A stretch of 64,000 bases of DNA from Homoserinibacter sp. GY 40078 (GCF_008017545.1 NZ_VRTZ01000001.1:434001-498000); one strand, 5' to 3'. Positions 22,846 to 32,076 are shown, numbered from the stretch's first letter. The notes: a model not told the origin generated them from the letters alone. Numbers and translations: made by a program.

Positions 22846-23113
22846 TGCTGTGTGTCCTTCCTCAGGGTGACGTCGACCCGGGCCGACGCGGATATGCGCA
22901 CACGTTCGGTGGAGCGTCTGCGATGACGCTCACCTGCCGTCGCACGCGGGTGCGGCACATCGGGTTGTGTGCCGACGAGGGTGGGGGAGGCATGAGGCGC
23001 GACCCGGAAGCGCACGGAGCAGCGCGGTTGCGCCTCTCTACGTGAATCCGGTGACATCGCCGTCCCTCAGCTTCCAGTTCGGGGCGGCTGTTCGCCACCA
23101 CGTTCCGACATCA

Positions 23114-23128
23114 TTAGATCATACCTAG
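23114..23128. promoter_or_regulatory. Predicted GntR operator, site 2
   Basis: TTAGATCATACCTAG contains the shared core TCATACCTA. Read on the minus strand it is CTAGGTATGATCTAA, which includes TATGAT, a likely -10 box of the ABC transporter operon. The flanks TTAG/CTAA are symmetrical about the core. Confidence 0.55.
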
Positions 23129-23187
23129 CGCGATTTGCGACAGATTTCTACCCTGAATTGGTCCATAGTGATCGAGCACAGCCGTGC

Positions 23188-23202
23188 TAAGGTCATACCA
23201 AT
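23188..23202. promoter_or_regulatory. Predicted GntR operator, site 3
   Basis: TAAGGTCATACCAAT contains GGT-CAT-ACC, a perfect inverted repeat of the kind bound by FCD-type GntR proteins (GGT-N3-ACC). TAAGGT at its left edge could be the -10 box of the plus-strand dehydratase operon. Confidence 0.55.
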
Positions 23203-23285
23203 CACCGATGCGGGCGCACCACCCAGCTCCGCAAGTACCGTCCGCGCGGGGGATCGTGTCCCGCCAACGAAGGCAGCAGCACAGC

Positions 23286-24485
23286 ATGAACATCGACTCC
23301 GTGGATTTCTTCTACGCCGCGATGCCGCACGTCACCTTGGAGGCTGACGGCAGCCAGGACGCCCTGCTCGTGCGCGTCACCGCCGGCGGATACATCGGCT
23401 GGGGCGAATGTGAGGCGTCGCCCCTCACCTCGATCGCCGCGTTCGTCGCACCCCGATCGCACGGTGTGTGTCAGCCCGTCTCGGCGAGCGTGCTCGGTGA
23501 GCGCCTCGACGGCCCCGAAGACATCGCGCGGATCGCCGCGCTCGTCGAGCGCAACAGCATGGACCTCCTGCAGGCCGCCCACACATGGTCGGGCATCGAG
23601 ATCGCCCTGTGGGACCTCCTCGGCCGCATGCGCGAAGAGCCCGTGTGGCGCCTCCTCGGCTACACCGAGAACCACCCCAAGACCCCGTACGCCTCGATGC
23701 TCCGCGGCACGACCGCACAGGACACCCTCGAGCGCGCCCGCGCCGCCCGTGAGCGCGGCTTCCGCGCGGTGAAGCTCGGCTGGGGCGGATACGGCGAGGG
23801 CTCTGTCGCCGACGACGCGGATCACGTGGCCGCGGCGCGCGAAGGCCTCGGCGACGACGGCGTGCTCCTCGTCGACGCCGGACAGGTCTGGGGCGAAGAC
23901 GTGGAGGCGGCGGCCGCGCGACTCGACGCACTCGAGGCATCCGGAGCCGTCTGGCTCGAAGAGCCCTTCCTCCCTGACGCGTTCGCCGCATACTCGGCGC
24001 TCGCATCCCGCGCCCGGACCGTCGGCATCGCCGGCGGCGAGGGAGCCCACACCCCGCAGATGGCGGAGAACCTCATCGACTTCGGCGGCATCAGCTTCGT
24101 GCAGGTCGACACGGCGCGCATCGGCGGCATCGGGCCGGCCCTGCGGGTCGCCCGCCACGCCCAGGCGCGCGGGGTGACGTTCGTGAACCACACCTTCACC
24201 TCGCACCTGGCGCTCTCGGCCTCGCTCCAGCCGTTCGCCGGGCTCGCGGATCACCGCATCTGCGAGTTCCCGGTCGAGCCCAAGCAGCTCGCCCTCGACA
24301 TCTCGGTCCAGCACCTCGCCCTCGACGCGAATGGCGAGATCCGCGCCCCCGACGCTCCCGGTCTCGGCATCGACGTCGACCTCGACGCGATCCGGCCCTA
24401 CCTGCGCGAGGTGGAGATCCGCATCGACGGGGCCCCGGTCTACGCGAGCCCGACGGCGACGGCTAACGTGAGGAAATCCGCTTAA
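23286..24485 (+). CDS. Enolase-superfamily sugar-acid dehydratase (mandelate racemase type)
   Basis: About 399 residues. The capping domain is followed by a TIM barrel with a Lys in GFRAVKLGWGG. Metal ligands are in VLLVDAGQVW (Asp), WLEEPFLPD (Glu) and AGGEGAHT (Glu). A downstream Asp (QVDTARIGG) and His (VNHTFTSHLAL) fit the mandelate racemase-type Asp/His dyad, typical of acid-sugar dehydratases. Start is at the ATG at 23286, where family similarity begins; the ribosome-binding site (GAAGG) is 12 bases away and weak. With the SDRs, lactonase and FAH hydrolase it should dehydrate a sugar acid such as L-fuconate or L-rhamnonate to the 2-keto-3-deoxy acid. Confidence 0.85.
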   Translation: MNIDSVDFFYAAMPHVTLEADGSQDALLVRVTAGGYIGWGECEASPLTSIAAFVAPRSHGVCQPVSASVLGERLDGPEDIARIAALVERNSMDLLQAAHTWSGIEIALWDLLGRMREEPVWRLLGYTENHPKTPYASMLRGTTAQDTLERARAARERGFRAVKLGWGGYGEGSVADDADHVAAAREGLGDDGVLLVDAGQVWGEDVEAAAARLDALEASGAVWLEEPFLPDAFAAYSALASRARTVGIAGGEGAHTPQMAENLIDFGGISFVQVDTARIGGIGPALRVARHAQARGVTFVNHTFTSHLALSASLQPFAGLADHRICEFPVEPKQLALDISVQHLALDANGEIRAPDAPGLGIDVDLDAIRPYLREVEIRIDGAPVYASPTATANVRKSA

Positions 24486-24520
24486 CCGCCCCGCGGTACC
24501 GCGCTCACGAGAGGTTCCTC

Positions 24521-25288
24521 ATGGCCGAGATCGTTTCCGACCGCAGCACCGGCTACGCCATGCGAGGCCGCCAGGGCGAGATCATCGACGCCATCGGCCG
24601 GCAGATCATCAGCGGACGCTACCGGCCGGGCGACCTCATGCCCCGCGAAGCGGAGCTGACGGAGGAGCACGAGGCCAGCCGCACCTCCATCCGCGAGGCG
24701 ATGCGCGTGCTCGCCGCGAAGGGGCTCGTCGACATCCGCCAGAAGGTCGGCACGCGCGTGCGGCCGCAGGACCTCTGGAACGTCTTCGACACCGACATCC
24801 TGCGCTGGCACAGCGATGTCGGGCTCGGCGAGGTCGTCATGCGCGACCTCGTCGAGGTGCGTCAGGTGATGGAGCCGGCCGCTGCCCGCCTCGCCGCCGG
24901 TCGCGCGGGCATGGCCGACCTGCGCCGGATCGCGGATGCGCTGCGCACGATGGACGCCTCCACCGACTCGGTCGAGGCGTACGCGCACGCCGATGTCGAG
25001 TTCCACCTCGCCGTGTACGCGGCGACCCACAACGTGCTCATGCGGCAGTTCGGCAACGTGATCGCCGACTTCATGTACCTCACCTTCACGATCCAGCAGG
25101 AGGTCGCCGACCCCGCCGGACTCGTCGACGACGTCGCGAGCCACGCCGAGATCTACCGCGCCATCGACCGCGGCGAGGGCGAGAAGGCGGCGGAGGCGAT
25201 GCTCGACGCCGTGCTCGAGGGCAAGAGCTCGCTCATCGCCGCGCTCGGCGGCGAGCACGAGCGCAGACCCGGCTCGGACACGACGTGA
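24521..25288 (+). CDS. FadR/FCD-type GntR transcriptional regulator
   Basis: A 255-residue repressor-type protein. The winged helix is at about residues 15-80 (GRYRPGDLMPREAELTEEHE, SRTSIREAMRVLAAKGLV), and the all-helical FCD ligand domain at about 95-245 has His and Asp residues placed for metal (DVEFHLAVYAATHN). Family members bind GGT-N3-ACC-like inverted repeats and respond to sugar acids. Three such sites occur in the two divergent promoter regions of the locus. It sits inside the operon it probably controls. Confidence 0.9.
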   Translation: MAEIVSDRSTGYAMRGRQGEIIDAIGRQIISGRYRPGDLMPREAELTEEHEASRTSIREAMRVLAAKGLVDIRQKVGTRVRPQDLWNVFDTDILRWHSDVGLGEVVMRDLVEVRQVMEPAAARLAAGRAGMADLRRIADALRTMDASTDSVEAYAHADVEFHLAVYAATHNVLMRQFGNVIADFMYLTFTIQQEVADPAGLVDDVASHAEIYRAIDRGEGEKAAEAMLDAVLEGKSSLIAALGGEHERRPGSDTT

Positions 25289-26181
25289 TCGAGCTGACCC
25301 GCGGCGGCTGCGCCGCACGCATCCTTCCTGAGGAGGGCGCCGTGGCGGCCTCGCTGCGGGTCAGCGGACATGACGTGCTGAGCACGACCCGCGTCGCGGG
25401 CGAGGCCGAGCGCGCCCGCCCGGTCGCCGTCACCGAAGACGACTGGGTGCGTGCGTGGCGCGGCGGATGGCAGCTGTGCTTCCCCACCGCGGGTCAAGCC
25501 GACACCTCCGCGGCGATCGCACAGGGCTTCCACGGGGTCGCCTCGCAGGCCGCGTGGCAGGTGCTCGCTCAGGACCGCACACGCGCGTGGCTCGCGTGGG
25601 AGGGCGATAGGATCGGGGCGCGCCGCAACTGGACGCTCCACGAGGACGGCCTCGAAGCGCGAACCGAGGCGTGGAACGCCGGCCCCACGCCACGACGCGT
25701 CGCCATCGCCGAGCACCTCGTGCTCGGGCAGGACGTGCTCGCCGGTGCGCTCGAGATCGTTCCCCCCGAGGGCACCCGGGTCGCGCCGCTCGACTACGCC
25801 GGCCACCCCGCGGGCGATGCGCTCGCCTGGCCGGGCGAAGCTGATGAGGCGTGGGCGAGCGTCGACGAGCGCACCCCGGCCCGTGTCGCCGCGCTGACCG
25901 TCCCCGTGCCGCGATCGCTCGGGATCCGCGGAGACCACGTCTCGGTCGAGGTCTCGTGGGAGGGCGACGCCTTCGCCCACGCGCTCCTCTGGGAGGAGCT
26001 CGGAGCCACCCCCGATCCCCCGTGGGACGGCCAGGTGCACGCGCTCGGCATCGAGCCGACCACGACACCGCACGGAGCGGGCACCGCCCACGACGTGGGG
26101 ATCCTCGAACTCGCTCCGGGGCAGCACATCCGCTGGAGCTGCCGGCTCCGCGTCCGCTGGCAGGAAGGAGACGCCGCATGA
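25285..26181 (+). CDS. Aldose 1-epimerase/mutarotase-like protein
   Basis: A 298-residue protein of the galactose mutarotase-like beta-sandwich fold. Signature regions are GGWQLCFPTAG, GFHGVASQAAWQ (His), an EAWNAGPTPRRVAIAEHLVLG strand pair and a late Glu-containing strand. It starts at a GTG overlapping the GntR stop. It would interconvert sugar anomers ahead of a dehydrogenase, which fits this operon. It could also be a DUF4432-type relative. Confidence 0.7.
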   Translation: MIELTRGGCAARILPEEGAVAASLRVSGHDVLSTTRVAGEAERARPVAVTEDDWVRAWRGGWQLCFPTAGQADTSAAIAQGFHGVASQAAWQVLAQDRTRAWLAWEGDRIGARRNWTLHEDGLEARTEAWNAGPTPRRVAIAEHLVLGQDVLAGALEIVPPEGTRVAPLDYAGHPAGDALAWPGEADEAWASVDERTPARVAALTVPVPRSLGIRGDHVSVEVSWEGDAFAHALLWEELGATPDPPWDGQVHALGIEPTTTPHGAGTAHDVGILELAPGQHIRWSCRLRVRWQEGDAA

Positions 26182-26900
26182 CCACCCTGCGCACCGTGGT
26201 GACGGGAGCCGCGAGCGGCATCGGGCACGCGATCGCCGCACACCTCACCGCGCGCGGAGATCACGTGCTCGGCATCGACCGCGCGGCGGCCGACGGCATC
26301 GTCGCCGCCGACCTGGCCGACCCGGCCGCGCGATCCGCCGCGATCGCCGAGGCACGCGAACGACTCGGCGGCATCGACGTGCTCGTCAACGTCGCCGGGG
26401 TGTGGCGGGCGGGCTCCGTGCTCGACTCGGGCCTCGACGACTGGCGCGCGCTCTGGGCCATCGACCTCGAGGCGCCCATCGAGCTCACCGCGCTCGTCGC
26501 GCCCGGGATGGTGGAGCAGGGCTTCGGGCGCATCGTCAACATCACGAGCGTGCACGCCCGCTTCGCGCAGCCGAGCGCCCTCGCCTACGCCGTCGCGAAG
26601 GCCGGACTCGAGGCCGCCACCCGCTCCGCCGCCTTCGACCTCGCCCCGCACGGGGTGCTCGTCAACGCCGTCGCACCCGGATTCGTGCGGACCCCCATGA
26701 GCCTCCTGCCCGACGGCGTCGACGAGACCGACACCGACGAGTTCCGCGCCCAGTACCTCGACTCGGGGCGGCTGCCGCTGCGTCGAGGCTCGCTGCCCGA
26801 GGAGATCGCGCCCGCTGTCGCGTTCCTCGCCTCGCGCGAGAACAGCTACACGACCGGCCAGGTGGTGACCGTCGACGGCGGTCTCACGACAACCTTCTAG
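26178..26900 (+). CDS. SDR oxidoreductase, probable sugar 1-dehydrogenase
   Basis: A 240-residue classical SDR. The glycine motif TGAASGIGHA is near residue 9, NVAGVW near 75, and the catalytic residues are in NITSVHARFAQPSALAYAVAKAG (Ser, Tyr, Lys). The ATG overlaps the stop of the mutarotase-like gene (ATGA). Lying between the mutarotase and the lactonase, it is the best candidate for oxidising the free sugar to its lactone. The second SDR at 9079 would then act later in the pathway. Confidence 0.8.
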   Translation: MTTLRTVVTGAASGIGHAIAAHLTARGDHVLGIDRAAADGIVAADLADPAARSAAIAEARERLGGIDVLVNVAGVWRAGSVLDSGLDDWRALWAIDLEAPIELTALVAPGMVEQGFGRIVNITSVHARFAQPSALAYAVAKAGLEAATRSAAFDLAPHGVLVNAVAPGFVRTPMSLLPDGVDETDTDEFRAQYLDSGRLPLRRGSLPEEIAPAVAFLASRENSYTTGQVVTVDGGLTTTF

Positions 26901-26907
26901 GACCACC

Positions 26908-27771
26908 ATGACGATCGATGCGACCCCGCTCGCGGTGCTGGAGGGACTCGGTTTCCCGGAGGCGCTGCGCTGGCGCGACGGCGCACTCTGGTTCAGCGAC
27001 ATGTTCCGCGGTCGCGTGATGCGCTGGACGCCCGGTGAGCCTGCCGAGACGGTGCTCGATCAGGCATCCGGCGGACCGGAGGTGCCCGGCGGGATCGGGT
27101 GGCTGCCGGGCGGTGGGGGGCTCGGCGGCGACCTGCTCGTCGTCGACACGGGTGGGCGTCGGGTGCTGCGCCGCGGATCCGACGGCACGGTCACGACGCA
27201 CGCCGACCTGAGCTCCTTCATGGAGCACCCGGCGAACGACATGCACGTCGACCCGGACGGCACGGCCTGGGTCGGCGGCTACGGATTCGACCCCGAGACG
27301 GATGCGCCGCGCGCCTCCCGCCTCGTGCGCATCGATCCCGACGGCACCTGCGCCGAGACGGCCGCCGAGCTCGTCTTCCCGAACGGCTGCGAGCGCGCCG
27401 CCGACGGAACCCTCGTGGTCGCCGAGACCTTCGCCGACCGGGTGTCGGTGCTCGACGCCGAGGCGTCGGTCCGGCTGCGCGAGGTCGCCCTCGCACCCGG
27501 CGCAGGCCCCGACGGGCTCTCGATCGGACCGGACGGCATCGTCCATGTCGCTCTCGCTTTCGCGGGTGAGGTCGTGAGGATCGGCGCCGACGGTCCCCGG
27601 TCGATCCATCGAGCTCCCGCGATCCCCGACGGCCCGGGAGCCGGGCCCGTCGGCTGCTACGACTGCGCCGTCCATCCCGACGGCGACCGCATCGCCATCG
27701 CGATCGCGAGCCTCGACGAGCCGCTCGCGGCGCGCGTCGATACCGGCCGCATCGTCATCCTCCCCCTCTGA
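26908..27771 (+). CDS. SMP-30/gluconolactonase-family lactonase
   Basis: A 287-residue six-bladed beta-propeller of the SMP-30 family. Probable metal ligands are Glu in GFPEALRW (about residue 18), Asn in ANDMHVDPDGTAWVGGYG (about 110), Asn in FPNGCERAADG and Asp in GPDGLSIGPDG. These enzymes hydrolyse sugar lactones to acids. It begins 8 bp after the SDR gene. In this pathway it links the sugar dehydrogenase to the dehydratase at 23286. Confidence 0.9.
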   Translation: MTIDATPLAVLEGLGFPEALRWRDGALWFSDMFRGRVMRWTPGEPAETVLDQASGGPEVPGGIGWLPGGGGLGGDLLVVDTGGRRVLRRGSDGTVTTHADLSSFMEHPANDMHVDPDGTAWVGGYGFDPETDAPRASRLVRIDPDGTCAETAAELVFPNGCERAADGTLVVAETFADRVSVLDAEASVRLREVALAPGAGPDGLSIGPDGIVHVALAFAGEVVRIGADGPRSIHRAPAIPDGPGAGPVGCYDCAVHPDGDRIAIAIASLDEPLAARVDTGRIVILPL

Positions 27772-27812
27772 CCTCTCTGACCGACCTCAATCCCGCCCTC
27801 CCGAGGAGTCCC

Positions 27813-29792
27813 ATGACCACGCCTCCGCTCCAGCCCCTGCTCCACGACGAGCTCGTCGTGCTCCGCGCCCCGACCCAGCTGTGGTCGGCACCCGACGGAT
27901 CGATGGGCGCACGCCCGATCCACGGCGTCGCGTTCTCGGATGTGCGGCTGGTGCGCGAGCTCGACGTCCGCGTCGGCGGTGCCACCGCCGAGCACCTCGG
28001 GACGAGCGTCGACGCGGCCGACCACGTGACGATCCACGCGCTGCTGCGTCAGCTCGACGACCCGACGCCCGATCCGGGCGTGCGGCTCGCGATCGACCGG
28101 CGCGTGGGGCCGGAGGACTGGAGCGAGACGCTCACCGTCCGGACCCGTCACGACCAGCCGGTCACCGCCCGCATCGAAGTGCTGATCGAACCGGACGCCA
28201 CCTTCGTCGACGCACTCAAACAGGGCGTCGCCGCGGGTGCGGCACCCGAGGTGACCCTCGACGGCGCACGCGCAAGCTGGTCGGGCGACGGCGTGAGCGC
28301 CGCACTCGACGCGGAGGGGTTCGCGCTCGCCCTCGACGGGCACCGCATCCGACTCACCGCCGAACTGGCCGTGCCCGCACGCGGATCGGCGTCGGTCTCA
28401 TGGCGCATCGGCTTCACCGACGCGGGCGGCGCCGTGCGCGGCACCCACCTGCCGCGCCCCTGGGGCGACCCCGACCTCTCCGGCACCGACCCGCGCCTCG
28501 CGCGCTGGGGGGCGCGCGCGCTCGACGACCTCGACGCCTTGCGTATGACCCTCGCCGTGGACCCCGAGCGGCAATTCCTCGCCGCGGGCGCGCCCTGGTT
28601 CTTCACCCTCTTCGGCCGGGACTCCATCTGGGCCGCCCGCCTGCTGCTGCCGTGGGGCGTGCGGCTCGCGGGCGACACCCTGCACGTGCTCGCGCGGCTG
28701 CAGGGTGGCCAGCGCGACGACGCCACGGCTGAGGAGCCGGGCAAGATCATGCACGAGATCCGCCGCCAGAGCCTCGTGGTCGACGACGGCACCGTCCTGC
28801 CGCCGCTCTACTACGGCACCGTCGACGCGACGCCGCTCTGGGTGTGCCTGCTGCACGAGGCGTGGCAGGCGGGCCTCGCCGAATCGGAGGTGCGTGAGCT
28901 GATGCCCGCGCTCGAGGCAGCCCTCGGGTGGATGCGCGACCACGGCGACGCGGACGGCGACGGCCTGCTCGAGTACATCGACCGCTCCGGTCACGGCCTC
29001 GCCAACCAGGGGTGGAAGGACTCGGGCGACAGCGTGCAGTGGCGCGACGGGCGTCTGGCCGAGGGACCGATCGCGCTCTGCGAGGTGCAGGCGTACGCCT
29101 ACCAGGCGGCCCTCGCGGGTGCCGAGCTGCTCGAGCGGTTCGGCGGGGCGGATGCGGCGGGTGCGTCCGCCGAGGATCGCGCCGCCGGATGGCGTGCCTG
29201 GGCTGCGCGCCTGCGCGAAAGGTTCCACGAGGAGTTCTGGATCACCGACCCGGCGATCACGGGCGATCTGGGACCGTACCCGGCGATCGCCCTCGATGCC
29301 GCGAAGCGCCCGGTCGACACGGTCACCTCGAACCTCGGGCACCTGCTCGGTACCGGTCTGCTGGACGCGGAGCAGTCGCGCCTCGTCGCAGCCCGACTCG
29401 GATCGCCCGTGCTCGACTCGGGCTACGGCCTGCGCACGATGTCGACGGACTCGGCCGGCTACTGGCCGTTCAGCTACCACGGCGGATCGGTGTGGGCGCA
29501 CGACACGGCCATCGCCATCCGCGGGCTGGTCGCCGAGGGGCACCTCGACGTCGCCGGGTCGCTCGTGAACGGGCTCGCGGCGGCGGCCGAAGGGTTCGGC
29601 TACCGGATGCCGGAGCTGCACTCCGGCGACCCGGCGAGCGAGACGGCACGGCCGATCCCGTATCCGGCGGCCTGTCGCCCCCAGGCGTGGTCGGCCGCGG
29701 CGGCGCTCACCGCGCTCACGGCCGCGCGTGCAATCGACGCGGCGGAGGCGGGCGGCGAGGGCGAGGCTCAGGCGGAGGGCATCGAGCGGTAG
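27813..29792 (+). CDS. Glycogen-debranching-type (alpha/alpha)6 glycosidase
   Basis: A 659-residue protein. It has an N-terminal debranching-enzyme domain (about 1-230) and a helical (alpha/alpha)6 toroid with FTLFGRDSIWAARL near residue 265, PPLYYGTVDATPLWV near 330 and NQGWKDSGDSVQWRDGR near 400. These regions match amylo-alpha-1,6-glucosidase/GH63-like proteins found in actinobacterial sugar clusters. No signal peptide. AGGAGTCCC precedes the ATG. Its last 25 bases are antisense to the end of the acetyltransferase gene. Substrate unknown. Confidence 0.8.
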   Translation: MTTPPLQPLLHDELVVLRAPTQLWSAPDGSMGARPIHGVAFSDVRLVRELDVRVGGATAEHLGTSVDAADHVTIHALLRQLDDPTPDPGVRLAIDRRVGPEDWSETLTVRTRHDQPVTARIEVLIEPDATFVDALKQGVAAGAAPEVTLDGARASWSGDGVSAALDAEGFALALDGHRIRLTAELAVPARGSASVSWRIGFTDAGGAVRGTHLPRPWGDPDLSGTDPRLARWGARALDDLDALRMTLAVDPERQFLAAGAPWFFTLFGRDSIWAARLLLPWGVRLAGDTLHVLARLQGGQRDDATAEEPGKIMHEIRRQSLVVDDGTVLPPLYYGTVDATPLWVCLLHEAWQAGLAESEVRELMPALEAALGWMRDHGDADGDGLLEYIDRSGHGLANQGWKDSGDSVQWRDGRLAEGPIALCEVQAYAYQAALAGAELLERFGGADAAGASAEDRAAGWRAWAARLRERFHEEFWITDPAITGDLGPYPAIALDAAKRPVDTVTSNLGHLLGTGLLDAEQSRLVAARLGSPVLDSGYGLRTMSTDSAGYWPFSYHGGSVWAHDTAIAIRGLVAEGHLDVAGSLVNGLAAAAEGFGYRMPELHSGDPASETARPIPYPAACRPQAWSAAAALTALTAARAIDAAEAGGEGEAQAEGIER

Positions 29793-30415
29793 AGCACGGG
29801 ACGCTCGCCCCAGTCCTCGAGGCGGCGCTCCAGCCCGGCGCGCACCTCGGGCCACTCCTCGGCGAGCACCGAGAAGACCGCGGTGTCGCGCCACGTGCCA
29901 TCGGGGCGGCGCTGGTCGCGGCGGTGCACGCCCTCGAAACGCGCTCCGAGCTTCTCGATCGCGGCGCGCGAGCGGGAGTTCACCGAGTCGGCCTGCAGCT
30001 TCACCCGGCCGAATCCATGCTCGAACGCGAGGCCCAGCATGAGCAGCTTCGCCTCGACGTTCACCTGGGTGCCCCACACCCGGGGCGAGTAGGCGGTCCA
30101 GCCGATGTGGGCGGTCTGGTTGGCGAGGTCGAAGTCGGCGAGGCTCGACGCCCCCACGATTTCGCCCGCATGGGGACCGGAGATGAGCCGCACGACGTAG
30201 GTATTGCCGCGCTCGTGCGGGAAGTACCCGGGCGCCCACTCGGCGAAAGCCGCCTCGTCGGCGGGCAGCCCCGCGGGTCCGCCGCCGTATCCGCCCGCGA
30301 AGACTTCGGGGTGGCCGAGTGCCGCCCAGAGGCCGGGCAGGTCGTCATAGCTGAACGGGTCGAGCCGCACGAAGCGGCCGACGAGCGGCTCGCGCTCGGG
30401 CTGGGTCGCATCCAC
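29768..30415 (-). CDS. GNAT-family acetyltransferase
   Basis: A 215-residue RimJ-like acetyltransferase. It has PLVGRFVRLDPFSYDDLPGLW at the N terminus, the acetyl-CoA region EIVGASSLADFD...HIGWT, and NSRSRAAIEKLGARFEGVHRR near the end, the hallmark of the RimJ/RimL group. It probably acetylates a protein or small-molecule amine. The GTG at 30415 is chosen because similarity begins just after it; GGTGG lies close upstream. It converges on, and overlaps by 25 bp, the debranching-type gene. Confidence 0.8.
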   Translation of the reverse strand: MDATQPEREPLVGRFVRLDPFSYDDLPGLWAALGHPEVFAGGYGGGPAGLPADEAAFAEWAPGYFPHERGNTYVVRLISGPHAGEIVGASSLADFDLANQTAHIGWTAYSPRVWGTQVNVEAKLLMLGLAFEHGFGRVKLQADSVNSRSRAAIEKLGARFEGVHRRDQRRPDGTWRDTAVFSVLAEEWPEVRAGLERRLEDWGERPVLYRSMPSA

Positions 30416-30502
30416 CCCACCATCATCCCGTGTCGGCGGCACCCTCCCGCGCGCCGATGTCACCCGCCGTCGGATCACCGGGCTCATCGCCCCCTCATCC
30501 CC

Positions 30503-30580
30503 GAAATGCAGGAGATCCGCCCTCCGCTGACCGCGGATCCGGGATCCAGGCCCGTTCGCGGCAAGAATCTCCTGCATTTC
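30503..30580. repeat. Intergenic repeat element A, copy 2
   Basis: Inverted ends GAAATGCAGGAGAT (30503-30516) and ATCTCCTGCATTTC (30567-30580) pair perfectly over 14 bp. The right end and its flank (30561-30582) are identical to 7581-7602, and the spacing equals copy 1. The inner 50 bp differ. It lies between the GNAT gene start and the end of purA and could fold as a long hairpin. Confidence 0.75.
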
Positions 30581-30627
30581 TGAATCGAGGCAGGGCGAGC
30601 GTCGCGGGAAGCGACCGGATGACCCCG

Positions 30628-31938
30628 CTAGATGAGGTCGTGGCGCACGACGATCGCGTCGCGGCCGGGGCCGACGCCGATCGCCGACATCCGCGATCCG
30701 GACATCTCTTCGAGCGCGACCACGTAGTCCTGTGCCGCCTTCGGGAGGTCGGCGAAGCTGCGCGCACCGGTGATGTCCTCGCTCCACCCCGGGAGCTCTT
30801 CGTAGATCGGCGCGGCGTGGTGGAAGTCGGACTGGTTCACCGGCACCTCGTCGAAGCGCGTGCCGTCCACGTCGTAAGCGACGCAGACCGGGATGCGCTC
30901 GAGGCCGGTGAGAACGTCGAGCTTCGTGAGCACGAAGTCGGTGACTCCGTTGACGCGGGCCGCGTACCGGGCGATCGGGGCGTCGTACCAGCCGGTTCGG
31001 CGCGGGCGCCCCGTGGTCGTGCCGAACTCGAATCCGGCGCTCCGCAGGAACTCGCCCGCCTCGGCCGTGTAGCTCCACTCGCCCTCGCGCGCCAGGAGTT
31101 CCGTGGGGAACGGGCCGGAACCGACGCGGGTCGTGTAGGCCTTCACGACCGCGATGACCCGGTCGAAGCGGTTGGGTGCCACGCCGGATCCGGTGGCGGC
31201 GCCGCCGCTCGTCGCGTTGGAGCTCGTGACGAACGGGTAGGTGCCGTGGTCGACGTCGAGCATGGTGGCCTGACCGCCCTCGAAGAGCACTGTCTTGTCG
31301 GCGTCGAGCGCCTGGTTGAGCACAAGGCCGGTGTCGGCCACCATCGGGCGCAGGCGCTCGACGTACGAGAGCAGGTCGTCGACCACCTCGTCGACCGCGA
31401 TCGCGCGGCGGTTGTAGACCTTCAGCAGCAGGTGGTTCTTCTGGTCGAGGGCGCCTTCGACCTTCTGACGCAGGATGTTCTCGTCGAAGAGGTCCTGGAT
31501 CCGGATGCCGACGCGGTTGATCTTGTCGGCGTACGCGGGGCCGATGCCGCGGCCGGTGGTGCCGATCTGACGCTTGCCGAGGAAGCGCTCGGTGACGCGG
31601 TCGATGGTGCGGTGGTACGCGGTGATCACGTGGGCGTTGGCCGAGACGAGGAGCTTGGAGACGTCGACGCCGCGAGCGCTGAGCGCTTCGAGCTCATCGA
31701 AGAGCACCTCGATGTCGACGACGACGCCATTGGCGATCACGGGCACCACGCCCGGGCTGAGGATGCCCGACGGCAGCAGGTGCAGCGCGTACTTCTGGTC
31801 GCCGACGACGACGGTGTGTCCGGCGTTGTTGCCGCCGTTGAACTTGACGACGTAGTCGACGCGATCGCCGAGCAGGTCGGTCGCCTTGCCCTTGCCTTCA
31901 TCGCCCCATTGGGCGCCGATGAGCACGATCGCGGGCAT
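30628..31938 (-). CDS. purA: Adenylosuccinate synthetase
   Basis: A 436-residue enzyme that joins IMP and aspartate with GTP, the first step from IMP to AMP. Signatures are [17 protein letters not shown] at the N terminus (P-loop and catalytic Asp), [10 protein letters not shown] with the catalytic His, [15 protein letters not shown] near residue 125, [21 protein letters not shown] near 240 and [10 protein letters not shown] near 300. GGGAGAAG precedes the ATG. TAGGGT at 31975-31980 on the minus strand is a possible -10 box giving a short leader. The hairpin element B lies upstream. Confidence 0.97.
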   Translation of the reverse strand: MPAIVLIGAQWGDEGKGKATDLLGDRVDYVVKFNGGNNAGHTVVVGDQKYALHLLPSGILSPGVVPVIANGVVVDIEVLFDELEALSARGVDVSKLLVSANAHVITAYHRTIDRVTERFLGKRQIGTTGRGIGPAYADKINRVGIRIQDLFDENILRQKVEGALDQKNHLLLKVYNRRAIAVDEVVDDLLSYVERLRPMVADTGLVLNQALDADKTVLFEGGQATMLDVDHGTYPFVTSSNATSGGAATGSGVAPNRFDRVIAVVKAYTTRVGSGPFPTELLAREGEWSYTAEAGEFLRSAGFEFGTTTGRPRRTGWYDAPIARYAARVNGVTDFVLTKLDVLTGLERIPVCVAYDVDGTRFDEVPVNQSDFHHAAPIYEELPGWSEDITGARSFADLPKAAQDYVVALEEMSGSRMSAIGVGPGRDAIVVRHDLI

Positions 31939-32007
31939 AGCTTCTCCCTCGGGACGCGGACGGGATTACACCCCACCCTATCGGCCCGCGCTCCCGCGCG
32001 GCGCTCT

Positions 32008-32076
32008 CTCCCCTGAGGGGTCGCAAACTGCGCCAGACACGCCGTGTCTTGGACAGTTTGCGACCCCTCAGGGGAG
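32008..32076. repeat. Long perfect hairpin, element B (possible terminator)
   Basis: The arms at 32008-32030 and 32054-32076 are perfect 23-bp inverted repeats (outer part CTCCCCTGAGGGG, inner part TCGCAAACTG and complement). The 23-nt loop itself contains CCAGACACG against CGTGTCTTGG, giving a second short stem. The stop codon of the SpoU-type gene (32068-32070) lies within the right arm. It may terminate that transcript, but the arms are longer than in ordinary terminators and no T tract follows. Confidence 0.75.

Larger units (their letters stand above)
22846..23285. promoter_or_regulatory. 440-bp divergent regulatory region
   Basis: No coding frame is convincing here. The right part (about 23100-23210) is markedly AT-richer and holds two GntR-type sites. 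If the minus-strand promoter is the TATGAT inside site 2, the binding-protein transcript has an untranslated leader of about 270 nt, long for this genome. GGCACA/TGTGCC arms near 22954-22972 could form a small hairpin in it. Confidence 0.5.

Noticed and set aside
22846-23285. Small genes in the long divergent region
   Set aside because: The short frames there have no family sequence or ribosome-binding site, and operators occupy the area.
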